Positions 32,909 through 45,759 of a DNA stretch of 64,000 bases are shown one piece after another. The DNA comes from Aegilops tauschii subsp. strangulata. Its lineage: Eukaryota > Streptophyta > Magnoliopsida > Poales > Poaceae. The notes below the pieces were generated by a model, which worked only from the letters and a program-made list of their open reading frames with translations, was not told the DNA's origin and searched no databases. The position numbers and the translations under genes were made by a program. The number at the start of each line of letters is the position of its first letter. The first letter of the stretch is position 1. The stretch covers positions 373,781,054 through 373,845,053 of the forward strand of contig NC_053041.3 in the NCBI RefSeq assembly GCF_002575655.3, written 5' to 3'.

Positions 32909-34070
32909 TATCGGTGTACAAAAGTAGGGGGCCTTTTTGCACCCTTTTACTTGTGCGCAGGCAGTCGCAGCCCCACGCCCCTGGCCACGCTTGGCGGGGC
33001 AGAGGAAGCAAAGGCACAAGACGACTAGATCAACGCCAAGACGGAAACACAAAGAGCAGAAGGGCGAGGTGGACTCCCCCGCAAGCCCTTGCCGGGGCGG
33101 CCTCCACAGCCCCGGCAAGAGCCTTACCGGGGCAACTTGCCCAGCACCAGCGGGGCTGCCACCCTCGAGCCTGAGAGTTCCGATGCCCTCAACCACATTG
33201 GAACCAAGGCTCGGGAGGCGCCTCCATGGTGGCATGCAGATCTTTGTGAAGACCAGAAGCATATAAAATCAGATGATAGTCACAAGACGACGATCCTCGG
33301 CAAGATCCTTGCCGAGGATACCAACGAGGACCCCGGCAAGCCCCCTTGCCGGGGACGACCACAACGCCACGGCAAGACCCTTGCCGGGGCCCCGGCAAGA
33401 CTCTTGCCGAAGACATCCGCGGGGCCCCAGCCAGGCCCACATCTGCCAGAGCTCCGCCGCCATTCCCATGCAGATGCCAGCCCGCCAACCAGGCGAACAC
33501 CTGCGTGGCGATGTGCGGCCTCTAGGACAACTCAACAAGCACCTGCGTGGTGGCATGCTGATCTTCATGAAGACCCTACCACCACACCAGCTCAACAGCC
33601 TACCAGCCTACGTGGCGCTGCATGCCTTGTTGGCCTGGACATATGCCGGAGCAAGGCGAAGCGGCGACGGACGGGACGGGCCTCGTTACCGCCTCTGATA
33701 AAGCAAGTGGACACCTAAGTAGCGCATTTAATGCACTTTGTCCTGTAATGACAGACGACAAGCTTGTGCACTATATAACTTCCACCTCCTGTGTGCCACT
33801 GTGGCAGCCCCTTTGCCTATAAAAGGAGGCCCGCGACGTACTAGGAGAGGATTCGGATCTTTTGGACGAGGCACGCACCGTTGCTAGTTCAGATGCTCAA
33901 GAACACTCAAATACACACCAAAGCAGGACTAGGGTATTACGCATCCCTGCGGCTCGAATCTGGGTAACCGATCTTTGTGCTGGCTTCTAGACCCGCTCTT
34001 TGCACAACCCCGCGCACGCCAACCGTAGAAGGTATTCCATTGATCCCATAGGTGTCGTTTTCCCCCGACA
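32909..34070 (+). repeat. E8 3' LTR
   Basis: It matches 26814-27973 over its full length and ends TTTTCCCCCGACA before the TSD TCAAT. The hairpin array is repeated at ~33078-33420, with CCCCGGCAAG-type arms retained. Confidence 0.93.
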
Positions 34071-34075
34071 TCAAT

Positions 34076-35876
34076 CACTTTCGGGCAACGGCGCCAAAAA
34101 TTGGCAAGTAGACGGGATAATAATATTGTAGATTGGATAAATAGATCTCGCGAGAACGCGAGATAAAATAAATAAGAATAAATTGCAGCAAGGTATTTTT
34201 GGGATTTTCGATATATAGATCTGAAAATAAAAGCAGATGAAAATAGATCGCAAATGCAAATATAATAAGGAAGAGACCCGGGGGCCGTAGATTTCACTAG
34301 TGGCTTCTCTCGAGAAAAATAGCAAACGGCGGGTAAACGAATAACTGTTGGGCAATTGATAAAACTTAAAATAATCATGACGATGATGCAGCACAACGAT
34401 GGTAGGTATTTCCCTTAGTGATGAGACCAAGGTTATCGAACCAGTAGGAAAACCAAGGAACACTACATAAACAGCACATGCACACAAATAACAAATACTC
34501 GCAACCCGACGTGTAAAAGGGGTTGTCAATCCCTTTCGGGTAGCGACGATAGAAATTGGCAAACGGACGTGAGAGAGTAGTAAATATTGATAGATCGAAC
34601 GCCAAATAAAATAAAGTGCAACAAGGTATTTTTGTATTTTTGGTTTAATAAATCTGAAAATAAAAGCAAAGGAAAATAGATCGCAAAGGCAAATAATATG
34701 AGAAAGATACCCCGGGGCCATAGGTTTCATTAGTGGTTCTCTCGAGAAAAATAGCAAACGGTGGGTGCACAAATTACTGTTGGGAAATTGATAGAACTTC
34801 AAATAATCATGACGATATCCAGGCAATGATCATTATATAGGCATCACGTCCAAGATTAGTAGACCGACTCCTGCCTGCATCTACTACTATTACTCCACAC
34901 ATCGACCGCTATCCAGCATGCATCTAGTGTATTAAGTTCATGGAGAAACAGAGTAATGCAATAAGAACGATGACATGATGTAGACAAGATCTATTTATGT
35001 AGATATAGACCCCATCATTTTATCCTTAGTAGCAACAATACATACGTGTCGGTTCCCCTTCTGTCACTGGGATCAAGCACCGTAAGATCAAACCCACTAC
35101 AAAGCACCTCTTCCCATTGCAAGATAAATAGATCAAATTGGCCAAACAAAACCCAAATATCAGAGAAGAAATATGAGGTTATAAGCAATCATGCATATAA
35201 GAGATCAAAGAAGACTAAAATAACTTTCATGGATAAAAAGATAGATCTGATCATAAACTCAAAGTTCATCTGATCCCAACAAACACGCTGCAAAAAGAGT
35301 TACATCATAAGGATCTCCAAGAGACCATTGTATTGAGAATCAAAAGAGAGAGAGAGAGAGAGAGAGAGGAAGCCATCTAGCTACTCACTACGGACCCGTA
35401 GGTCTACAGTGAAGTACTCACGCATCATCGGAGAGGCGCGAATGGAGGTGGTGAACCCCATCCGAGATGGTGTCTAGCTTGGATCTGGTGGTTCTAGAAG
35501 TTCCGGCGGCTAGAATTGATATTCGTCGACTCCCCTAGGGTTTCTGGAATATTGGGGTATTTATAGAGCAAAGAAGTGGTTCGGGAGGCCACTGTGCTCA
35601 CCTCGGGCTCCCTCTTTGGTACTTCTTTGGCCCACTGAATGTCTTTTGGTCCAAAAAAATCCACAAAAAGTTTCGTTGCGTTTGGACTCCGTTTGGTATT
35701 GATTTCATGCGATGTAAAAAATATGCAGAAAACAACAACTGGCACTTGGCACTATGTCAATAGGTTAGTACCAAAAAATGATATAAGATGACTATAAAAT
35801 GATTGTAAAACATCCAAGAATGATAATATAACAGCATGGAACAATCAAAAAATATTGATACGTTGGAGACGTATCA
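34076..35876 (-). repeat. E7 3' LTR, main part
   Basis: On the minus strand it begins at 35876 (TGATACGTCTCCAACG). It holds an extra tandem segment compared with the 5' LTR: the block 34076-34385 recurs at 34532-34820 with a further LTR-tail copy between (34386-34531). A (GA)n tract lies at 35346-35368. Confidence 0.88.
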
Positions 35877-35891
35877 GCATCCCCAAGCTTA

Positions 35892-38291
35892 ATTCCTGTC
35901 GTCCTCGAGTAGGTAAATGATAAAAATAGAATTTTTGATGCCGAATGTTGCCTAACATGTTCATCTCATATTCTTTTCTTTGTAGCATGGACATTTGGAC
36001 TTCTATATGGTTTAAAGCAATAGTCTAGTTTTGACATGAGGACTTTAATACTCAAGCATATCAATAAGCAACCATGTCTTTCAAAATATCAACGCTAAAA
36101 TAAGTTATCCCTAGCCCATTATGCTCAATCATTGATCCATTCATGAAACACCCTCGAATATTAGCTACACCCAATGCTCAAGTATGATCATAGTGCCCCT
36201 TAGTTGGTGCTTTACAAGAGAAGATGGAGACTCAAATAAAATAAAAATTGCATAAAGTAAAAGAAAGGCCCTTCGCGGAGGGAAGTCGGGATTTGTAGAG
36301 GCGCCAGAGATAAAACATTTTGGGTGGCATGCTTTTCCTATCAACGAGAACGATCCAGTAGTTCCCAATACTTTCCATGCTAGATATATCATAGGCGGTT
36401 CCCAAACAGAAATTAAAGTTTATTCCTTTTTCAACCATACTTTCACTTTCCATGGCTAGCCGTATCCACGGGTGCCTTCCATACCAACACTTTCCAAGGA
36501 ATTTATTATTTGACAACATAAAGTAAATTCATTTTTCATTTCGGGACTGGCCATCCCTAATACCTTTGCCTTACTCTCGTGCAATGACAAGTGAATAAAC
36601 ACTCATCGTGAGAATAACTTATCTAGCATGGAAATATATTAGCCACCCCCTACTGTTTCATGAGCGGTACGAGCACACAGAAGAGAAATTTATTTTGAAA
36701 ATTAGAGATGGCATATACAAATTTGCTTAGAACGGAAAAAGAATACCGCATATAGATAGGTATGGTGGACTCATGTGGCAAAACTGGTTTAAAGGATTTT
36801 GGATGCACAAGTAGTGATCATACTTAGTGCAAAATGAAGGCTAGCAAAAGATTGAGAAGCAACCAACCAAGAAATAAAAAAATTCATAAGCGGGCAATGA
36901 GCATAATTAACACCGAATAATGCACCACAAGTAGGATGTAATTTCATTGCAAAACTATTGGCTTTCGTGCTTGCATAGCGAATCACAAACATTAAAACCA
37001 ATGTTCTTACTAAAGCATAATTACTCTTCAACATGACTCACATGTCACATCATCATATCTCAAAACTATTACAAGGAATCAAGTTTATTTTGTCCAATGA
37101 TCTTCATGAAAGTTTTTGTTATATCCTTCTTGGATATCTATCACTTTGGGACTAATTTTCATATTTGCTTTTGATAAGCTCAAACAAATATAAATGAAGA
37201 TCATGAGCATAATATTTCTTTCTCTCAAATTAATTTAAGTGAAGCAAGAGATTTTTTTTAAAAAAAATTCTAACTCTCAAATAGATCTAAGTGAAGTGAG
37301 AGAGCATTTCTTCAAAAAATACTAAAGCACACCGTGCTAAAAAAGATATAAGTGAAGCACTAGAGCAATTCCATAACTCATAAAGATTTAAGTGAAGCAT
37401 AGAGAGCAATTCTAACAAGTCATGGCATTATTTTGGCTCTCTCAAATAGGTGTGTCCAGCAAGGATTCAAGACTTAAAAAAAGCAAAACAAGCAAAGACT
37501 CATATCATACAAGACGCTTCAAGCAAAACTCATAGTATGTGACGAATACAAATATAGCTTCAAGTAAAATACTGATGGTCGTTAGCAGAAAGAGGGGATG
37601 CTACTCGGGCATCCCCAAGCTTAGTTGCTTGCTTCTATTTGGATAATAGCTTGGGATGCCATGGGCATCCCCAAGCTTAGGCTCTTCTTACTCCTTATTC
37701 CTTCATCCATCGTAACATCACCCAAAACTTGAAAACTTCAATCACACAAAACTCAACAAAACCTTCGTGAGATCCATTAGTATAAGAAAACAAATACTAC
37801 TATAAGTACTGTTGCAAACCCATTCATAATTTATTTTTGCATTATATCTACTGTATTCCAACTTTTATATGGCAAAAAATATTTAAGGAAAACCATAGAA
37901 TCATCAAAACAAGCACACAACAAAAAGAAAACAGAATCTGTCAAAAACAGAACAGTCTGAAGCAATCTGGATATTTCGAATACTTCTGAAACTCCAAAAA
38001 TTCTGAAAAATTAGGACAACCTGGGAAATTTGTATATAAATCTTCTACAAAAAAGAATTTGTACTTTAGCACGCTTCAGTTAGAAATGAAAATTATTTTC
38101 ATGAGCGTATGTTTTTCAGCAAGATCAAATTAACTATCACCCAAGAAGATCCTAAAGGCTTTGCTTGGCTCAAACACTAATTAAAACACAAAAAACACAA
38201 TCATAACAGTAGCATAATTGTGCACGCACTCAAGAACAGAAAGCAAAAGACAAAAATAAATTTTATTCATTGGGTTGCCTCCCAACAAGCG
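35892..38291 (-). other. E7 3' noncoding region
   Basis: This is 2.4 kb between the protease stop and the polypurine tract, without conserved coding sequence. It aligns by eye in reverse with 43271-45743 of E9 (for example the TTGGGAGGCAACC block beside the stop codon). It contains twin hairpins at 37594-37679. Confidence 0.75.
37594..37679 (-). other. E7 twin hairpins on PPT-like motifs
   Basis: Minus-strand TAAGCTTGGGGATGC occurs at 37679-37665 and 37623-37609. Plus-strand coordinates: GGGGATGC (37594-37601) pairs with GCATCCCC (37609-37616), loop 7. AGCTTGGG plus ATGCC (37648-37660) pairs with GGCAT plus CCCAAGCT (37664-37677), with one bulged base. It is the same arrangement as in E4 and E9, with different loops. 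Confidence 0.75.
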
Positions 38292-40419
38292 CTATCGTTT
38301 TACGCCCCTAGCTAGGCATAAAGCACAGATCTTAGTTTTATCATCTTTGTTTCTAGATCCATAAGATGCCCTTATGATTGATTCATGTGGTGTCCTAATT
38401 CTTGTTCTAGGGAAATGTTCCATACCCTTCCTTAGTGTAAATTGGAAATTAATATTTCCTTCTTTCATATCAATCACGGCACCGATAGTGCGTAAAAACG
38501 GTCTACCAAGAATAATTGGACAAGACGGATTGCAATCAATATCAAGAATAATAAAATATATGGGCACATAATTCCTATTTGTAAGATAATAACATCATTA
38601 ATTATTCCCATAGGCTTTTTAATAGTAGAATCCGCCAAGTGCAAATTTAAAGAACATTCTTCAATATTGGTAAGACCAAGCACATCACGTAAAGATTTCG
38701 AAATTATAGAAACACTAGCACCCAAGTCATATAAAGCAAAACACTCATAATTTTAAATCTTGACTTTGATAGTAGGTTCCAATTCATCATGTAATTTTGT
38801 AGGAATTGAAACTTCTAATTCCAACTTTTCTTCTAAAGCTTTCATCATAGCATCAACAATATGTTTAGTAAAAGCTTTATTTTGTTCATAGGCATGGGGT
38901 GAATTTATCATGGATTGCAACAAAGAAATACAATCAATCATAGAGCAACTATCATAATTAAAGTCTTTGTAATCCAAAAGAGTGGGCACATCACTAGTTA
39001 AAGTTTTGACCTCTGCAAACCCACTTTTACCAATTTTCTCAACAAGATTTTCACCCTCCGAATTATCGGGACGCCTTCTAGCCAAAGTTGACTCTTCTTC
39101 AGTCCCTTTATTATCAATCTTAATTTTACTAAACAAGGAATAAATAGAAGAAACACCAATCATTTTAAGGTCTTCATCACTTTTACGAAAGCAATCACTA
39201 GAAAACGCTTTTTCTAAAAATTCTCTTCTAGCTCTAAGCATAGCGGTTCTCTTCTTACTTTCATCCATAGACTCATAAAGAGATTTAATTGATTCCTCAA
39301 CCTTAGGCACTAAAATTTTCATCTTGAGATTTTCTACATCATGAGAAATTCTATCAACACTTCTAGACAAATTATCAATCTTATTCAACTTTTCTTCCAT
39401 TGTAGCATTGAAAACTTTTTGAGTGTTGATAAATTCTTTAATATTATTCTCAAGATCAGAGGTGTTCCTATTATTATTATAAGAAGGATTACCATAGAAA
39501 TTACTATAATATTAGAGGAATTACTAGGAAAAGGCCTAGGATTGAAATTACCTCTATAAGCATTGTTATTGAAATTGTTTCACGAGATAAAATTCACATC
39601 TATGGCATCAATATTTTGCTCAATCAAAGTAGACAAAGGCACATCATTAAAATCAATTGGAGCACTTTTACTAGCAACCGATTTCATAAGAGCATCAACT
39701 TTTTCACTCAAAGAAGAAATTTCTTCAACCGAATTAACTTCTTTACTAGTAGGAGCTCTTTCGGTATGCCATTGTGAATAATTTGCCATGATATTATCAA
39801 GCAATTTGGTGGCTCCGCCCAAAGTAATTTCCATAAAAGTACCACCCGCGGCGGAATCTAAAAGATTACGAGAAACAAAATTAAACCCCGCATAAAAATT
39901 TTGTATGATCATCCAAAGATTTAACCAATGAGTTGGGTAATTCCTTAGCATCATTTTCATCCTTTCCCAAGATTGTGCAACATGCTCATGTTCAAGTTGC
40001 TTGAAATTCATAATCAGGGTTATAAGGGAAATAGTTTCAATACTTAGTAATAAAAGCATCTTTGCACTTATTCCAAGAATCGATACTATTGTGAGGCAAG
40101 AAAATCAAATTTTTGCATGATCTCGCAAAGAAAACGGAAATAATTTCATCTTCACAACATCATTGTCCACATCTTTTTTCTTTTGCATATCGCATAATTC
40201 CATGAATGTGTTAAGACCGGACGCGGCATCCACATTAGGAGTACCGGAAAATTGATCTTTGATAACAAGATTCAGCAAAGCAGTATTAATATCACAAGAC
40301 TCCGCACCAGTGGCGAGAGGAGCAATCGGAGTGCCAATAAAATCATTGTTGTTGGTATTTGAGAAATCACACAACTTGGTGTTCTCTTGAGTCATTCTGA
40401 CTACGCAACAAGATTGCAC
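38292..40419 (-). pseudogene. E7 gag-protease
   Basis: The minus-strand start is near 40395 (MTQENTKLCDF). The gag contains KMKLFPFSLRDHAK and WMIIQNFYAGFNFVSRNLLD, then a linker with SIKSLYESMDESKKRTAML. The protease-like end has MGASVSIIS (~38720) and IILGRPFLRTIG. Frameshifts lie near 40105, 40020, 39560-39420 and 38740-38560, so several open pieces remain in different frames. Order and sequence match E4 13419-15479. There is no pol after the protease. Confidence 0.87.
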
Positions 40420-40582
40420 TCAAAAACAGATCCGGCAAGAAAACGGCGAACGAAAAAGAGGGCGGATAAAATGGCAAATTTTTGTCAAGTGGGGAGAGGA
40501 AAACGAGAGGAAAATGGCAAATAATGTAAATTGCAAGGAGACGAGATTTGTGATTAGGAACCTGGTAGATGTTGATGATGTC

Positions 40583-40600
40583 TCCCCGGCAACGGCGCCA
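40583..40600 (-). other. E7 primer binding site
   Basis: Minus-strand TGGCGCCGTTGCCGGGGA, separated from the LTR edge (40612) by 11 bases. Confidence 0.85.
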
Positions 40601-40611
40601 GAAATTCCTTT

Positions 40612-40664
40612 TGATGTCTGCTAGAACTACGTCAGTATTTCCCCAAAGAGGAAGGGATGATGCA
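40612..40664 (-). repeat. E7 5' LTR, PBS-proximal end
   Basis: This is the last 53 bases of the 5' LTR on the minus strand. E9 cuts the LTR here; it resumes at 47362. Bases 40660-40664 are the ATGCA target duplication of E9. Confidence 0.88.
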
Positions 40665-42240
40665 TGATACGTCTCCAATGTATCTATAATTTTTTATTGT
40701 TCCATGCTCTTCTATTATCAATCTTGGATGTTTTATAATCATTTTATAGTCATTTTACATCATTTTTTGGTATTAACCTATTGACATAGTGCGAAGTGCC
40801 AGTTGATGTTTTCTGCATGTTTTTACATCACATGAAATCAATATCAAACGGAGTCCAAATGCAATGAAACTTTAAGGAGATTTTTTGGGACCAGAAGACA
40901 CCCAATGGGCCAAGGTTGCGCTTGGGGGTGCTCCGAGGGGAGCACAACCCACCAGGGCGCGCCCTGGTGGGTTGTGCCCACCTCGGGTGCCCCCCGGGCC
41001 GTCTCTTTGCTCTATAAATACCCCAATATTCCAGAAACCCTAGGGGAGTCGATGAAAATCAATTCCAGCCGCCACAGAGTCTAGAACCACCAGATCCAAT
41101 CTATTCACCATCACGGATGGGGTTCACCACTTCCATTGGTGCCTCTCCGATGATGCATGAGTAGTTTTTTGTAGACCTTCAGGTCTGTAGTTAGTAGCTA
41201 GATGGCTTCCTCTCTCTCGCTGAATTCTCAATACAATGGTCTCTTGGAGATCCATATGATGTAACTCTTTTTGTGGTGTGTTTGTTGGGATCGGATGAAC
41301 TTTGAGTTTATGATCAGATCTATCTTCTTATATCCATCAAAGTTATTTGAGCTTCTTTGATCTCTTATATGCATGATTTCTTATAGCCTCGTATTTCTTC
41401 TCCGATATTTGGGTTTTTTTTGGCAACTTGATCTATTTATCTTGCAATGGGAAGAGGTGCTTTGTAGTGGGTTCGATCTTACGGTGCTTGATCCCAGTGA
41501 CAGAAGGGGAACCGACACGTATGTATCGTTGCTACTAAGGATAAAATGATGGGGTCTATCTCTACATAGATAGATCTTGTCTACATCATGTCATTGTTCT
41601 TATTGCATTACTCCGTTTCTCCATGGGATTAATACACTAGATGCATGCTGGATAGCGGTCGTTGTGTGGAGTAATAGTAGTAGATGCAGGCAAGAGTCAG
41701 TCTACTAATCTTGGACGTGATGCCTGTATAATGATCATTGCCTGGATATCGTCATGAGTATTTGAAGTTCTATCAATTGCCCAACAGTAATTTGTTTACC
41801 CACCGTTTGCTATTTTTCTCGAGAGAAGCCACTAGTGAAACCTACGGCCCCCGGGTCTCTTTCTCATATTATTTGCCTTTGCGATCTATTTTCCTTTGCT
41901 TTTATTTTCGGATCTATTAAACCAAAAATACAAAAATACCTTGCTGCATTTTATTCTCATTTATTTTATTTGGCGTTCGATCTAATAATCTACTAAAACT
42001 TTATCTCCCGTCCACGTGCCAATTTCTGGTGCCGTTACCCGAAAGGGATTGACAACCCCTTTAACACGTCGGGTTGCGAGTGGTTGTTATTTGTGTGCAG
42101 GTGCTGTTTACATTGTGTTGTTTGGTTCTCCTACTGGTTCGATAACCTTGGTTTCATCACTGAGGGAAATACCTACCGCTGATGTGCTGCATCATCCCTT
42201 CCTCTTTGCGGAAATACCGACGTAGCTTCGAGCTGCATCA
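40665..42240 (+). repeat. E9 5' LTR
   Basis: It starts TGATACGTCTCCAATG and ends TTCGAGCTGCATCA. Inside, at ~42020-42040, lies a PBS-like TTTCTGGTGCCGTTACC, a degenerate version of the element's own PBS. Confidence 0.93.
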
Positions 42241-42251
42241 AAAGGAATTCC

Positions 42252-42269
42252 TGGCGCCGTTGCCGGGGA
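42252..42269 (+). other. E9 primer binding site
   Basis: TGGCGCCGTTGCCGGGGA, 11 bases after the LTR end. Confidence 0.87.
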
Positions 42270-42463
42270 GGATCTTCAACATATACCATGTTCCAAATCA
42301 CAAATCTCATCTCCTCGCAATTTACATTATTTTCCATTTGCCTCTCGTTTTCCTCTCCCCCACTTCACAAAAATTTGCCATTTTATTCGCCCCTCTTTTT
42401 CCGTTCACCGTTTTCTTGCCGGATCTGTTTTTGTGTGCAATTTTGCTTGCCATTATTATCGTC

Positions 42464-43270
42464 ATGGATAGTTCTTCCTCTATTGCGTGCACTCCCGAGA
42501 ACGAAGTTCTGAACTTCAAACAAAGGGGAGGACAAAATTTGAAAGATGCTTGGTATAGAATTTGCAATGCTCATGATAGATCTATTCGAAAGCAATCTAC
42601 CTTTGTCTTCTTCGTTGTTTTTATGTGGCCATCACCACTTGGTATAGATTCGTCCTTGATATGGTTACCGATGGAAATTTCTTGATGTGCCCCTCTCTTG
42701 ATGCTTTTAATGCTATGGGAAATTTAGTAGGCTCACCACCCCTTATGATTAATGAAACAACTTTGACTCTTGAGCATGTCATGGAAAGATTAGATGCTAT
42801 TGAAAATAAAATGCTTACTGAAGAGCATATTGAAAATTTGGATAAAAATATGCATAATTTTGCTACTAAAATTGGGTCAAAAGTGGGGGAAGTTTTTAAG
42901 TTGTTAAAAGAAAAGAGAACTATAATTCATGAAGGAATTGAAGAAAGCCCGTCTCGGATTGATAAACTGGAAGAAATATTTAGTAATTTGAGTATGGCTT
43001 TTGCTTCCGCTAAAACTATTGAAAAAAACTCCCATAAAAATTGGTAAGACTACCCAAGTTACTAAGAGTAAGGGTGCAACTTCTAGTAAAGAGGATCTTA
43101 AGATGATTAGTATCCATCCGGATTTTGTTGAAGTTATAAGAGATCCCCTTGGCAAGAATGAATTCTTTCAATTTGTTCCTAGGAGTATTGTCATTGAAAA
43201 CCTCTATGCTAAATCCCTAAGGAGTTCTAAGTGTTTGATTGAAGAGTTGAACAAAGATGACAAAACTTAG
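42464..43270 (+). pseudogene. E9 gag-like remnant
   Basis: The start is ATG at 42464 (MDSSSSIACTPENEV), placed as gag is in E4. Segments visible are NLKDAWYRICNAHDRS, then FLMCPSLDAFNAMGNLVG, then LTLEHVMERLDAIENKML with a heptad-like pattern to ~43030, and a tail ending LIEELNKDDKT at 43270. At least two frame changes (~42640 and ~43040) break it. It resembles a gag N-terminal region of a different Athila-type subgroup from the gag of E4 and E7. There is no capsid core, protease or pol. The stop is followed by the same noncoding block as in E7. Confidence 0.75.
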
Positions 43271-45743
43271 ATCCTTGCTTTATGCCTAGCTAAGGGCGTA
43301 AAACTATAGCGCTTGTTGGGAGGCAACCCAATGAATAAAATTTATTTTTGCTTTTTTCTTTCTGTTCTTGAGTGTTAGCACAATTATGCTACTGCTATGA
43401 TTGTGTTTTTTGTGTTTTATTTAGTGTTTGTGCCAAGTAAAGCCTTTAGGATCTTCTTGGGTGATAGTTGTTTTATCCTGCTGAAAAACAGAAACTTTTG
43501 CTCCCACGAAAACAATTCTCATTTTTTTACCAGAGCGCGATAAAATGCCAATTCTTTTTGCAGAAGATTAATATAGAAATTGCTCAGGTCTTACTAATAT
43601 TTCAGAATTTTGGAGTTTCAGAAGTATTCAAAATATCCAGATTGCTACAGACTGTTCTGTTTTTGATAGATTCTGTTTTCTTTGTGTTGTGTGCTTGTTT
43701 TGATGGCTCTATGGTTTTCTTTGATGAGTTTTTGCCGTACAAAAGTTGGAATACAGTAGATATAATGGAAGAACAAAATATGAATTGGTTTGCTACAGTA
43801 CTTATAGTAGTGATTTGCTTTCTTATACTAACGGATCTCACAAAGGTTTGTCGAGTTTTGTGTGATTGAAGTTTTTCAAGTTTTGGGTTATCTTACGAGG
43901 GATGAAGGAATAAGGAGTAAGAAGAGCCTAAGCTTGGAGATGCCCCGGCATCCCAAGCTATTATCCAAAAGAGAGCAAGCAACTAAGCTTGGGGATGCCT
44001 CGAGTGGCATCCCCTCTTTCTTCTAACGACCATCAGTATTTTACTCGAAGCTATATTTTTATTCGTCACATACTATGTGTTTTGCTTGGAGCATCTTGTA
44101 TGGTATGGGTGTTTGCTTGTTTTATTTTGTGTTTTAAGTCTTGATTCCTTGCTGGACACACCTATTTGAGATAGCCAAAATTATGTTATGACTTGTTAGA
44201 ATTGCTCTCTATGCTTCACTTAAAAATTTTATAAGTTATGGACTTGCTCTAGTGCTTCACTTATATCTTTTTTAGCACGGTGTGCTTTATTATTTTGAAG
44301 AAATTCTCTCTTGCTTCACTTAAATTTATTTGAGAGTTGGTGAAATTTTCAAGAAATTCTCTCTTGCTTCACTAAAATTAATTTGAGAGAAAGAAATATT
44401 GTGCTGATGATCTTCACTTATATTTGTTTGAGCTTATCAAAAGCAACACATGAAAATTAGTCCCAAAGTGATAGATATCCAAGAAGGATATAATAAAAAC
44501 TTTCATAAAGATCATTGGACAAAATAAAGTTGATTCTTAGTAATAGTTTTGAGATATGATGATGTGATATGTGAGTCATGTTGATGAGTAATTATGCTTT
44601 AGTAAGAATATAGGTGTTAAGGTTTGTGATTCCCTATGCAAGCACGAAAGTCAATAATTATGCGATGAAATTATATACTACTTGTGGTGCATTATTCGGT
44701 GTTAATTATGCTTAATGCTCGCTTATGAGATTATTCGTTTCTTGGTTGGTTGCTTCTCAATCTTTTGCTAGCCTTCATTTTGCACTAAGTATGATCACTA
44801 CTTGTGCATCCAAAATCCTTTAAACCAGTTTTGCCACATCATTCCACTATATCTACCTATATGCGGTATCCTTTTGCCGTTCTAAGCAAATTTGTATGTG
44901 CCATCTCTAATTTTCAAAATAAACTTCTCTTTTGTGTGTTCGTACCGCTTGCGGAGCGGTGAGGGGTGGCTAATATTTTCCATGCTAGATGTGTTATTCT
45001 CACGATGAGTGTTTATTCACTTGTCATTGCACGAGAGTAAGGCAAAGGTATTAGGGATGCCTAGTCCCTAAATGAAAAATGAATTTAGTTTATGTTGTCA
45101 AATAATAAATTCCTTGGAAAGTGTTGGTATGGAAGGAAACCGTGGATTCAGCTAGCCATGGAAACTGAAAGTATGGTGGAAAAAGGAATAAACTTTATTT
45201 TCTGCTTGGGAACCGCCTATGATATATCTAGCATGGAAAGTGTTGGGAACTCTAAGTCGTTTTCGTTGGTGGGAAGGGCACACCTCCCAAAATGTTTTTA
45301 TCTCTAAGTTTTTTGCTTTGAGCTCTGGCACCTCTACAAATCCCTACCTCCCTCTGCGAAGGGCCTTTCTTTTACTTTGTGCAATTTTTATTTTTGAATT
45401 TGAGTCTCCATCTTCTCTTATAAAGCACCAACTAGGGGGCACTATGATCGTACTTGAGCATTGGGTGTAGCTAATATTCGAGTGTGTTTCATGAATGGAT
45501 CAATGATTGAGCATGATAGGCTAGGGATAGCTTATTTTGGCGTTGATATTTTGAAAGACATGGTTGCTTGTTGATACGCTTGAGTACTTAAGTTGTCATG
45601 TCAAAACTAGACTATTGCTTTGAACAATATAAAATTCCAAATGTCCATGCTATAAAGAAAAGAAATATGATATGACATGTTAGGCAGCATTCCACATAAA
45701 AAAATCAGTTTTTATCACTTACCTACTTGAGGACGAGTAGGAG
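43271..45743 (+). other. E9 3' noncoding region
   Basis: This is 2.5 kb without conserved coding sequence and the sense counterpart of E7 35892-38291. Twin hairpins lie at 43931-44014. Confidence 0.75.
43931..44014 (+). other. E9 twin hairpins on PPT-like motifs
   Basis: TAAGCTTGGAGATGC lies at 43929-43943 and TAAGCTTGGGGATGC at 43984-43998. Hairpin 1: AGCTTGG plus GATGC (43931-43943) pairs with GCATC plus CCAAGCT (43948-43959), with a bulged A. Hairpin 2: GGGGATGCC (43991-43999) pairs with GGCATCCCC (44006-44014), loop 6. Confidence 0.75.
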
Positions 45744-45759
45744 TTAAGATTGGGGATGC

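Larger units (their letters stand above)
26814..34070 (+). mobile_element. E8: Tat-type non-autonomous element with only an antisense gene
   Basis: LTRs are 26814-27973 (1160 bp) and 32909-34070 (1162 bp). The perfect duplication TCAAT lies at 26809-26813 and 34071-34075. The PBS at 27977-27994 is identical to that of E2, which suggests E2-like elements as the pol source. The plus-strand body has no gag or pol. Almost the whole 4.9-kb interior is one gene on the opposite strand (28634-32496). The 3' LTR begins TA in place of TG (32909-32910), a point change at the terminus. Confidence 0.92.

Noticed and set aside
33089..33718. Long open frames (up to ~210 codons) in the E8 LTRs on both strands (also 26859-27620)
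   Set aside because: They lie in GC-rich LTR sequence made of hairpin repeats and overlap on both strands; open frames are expected from base composition.
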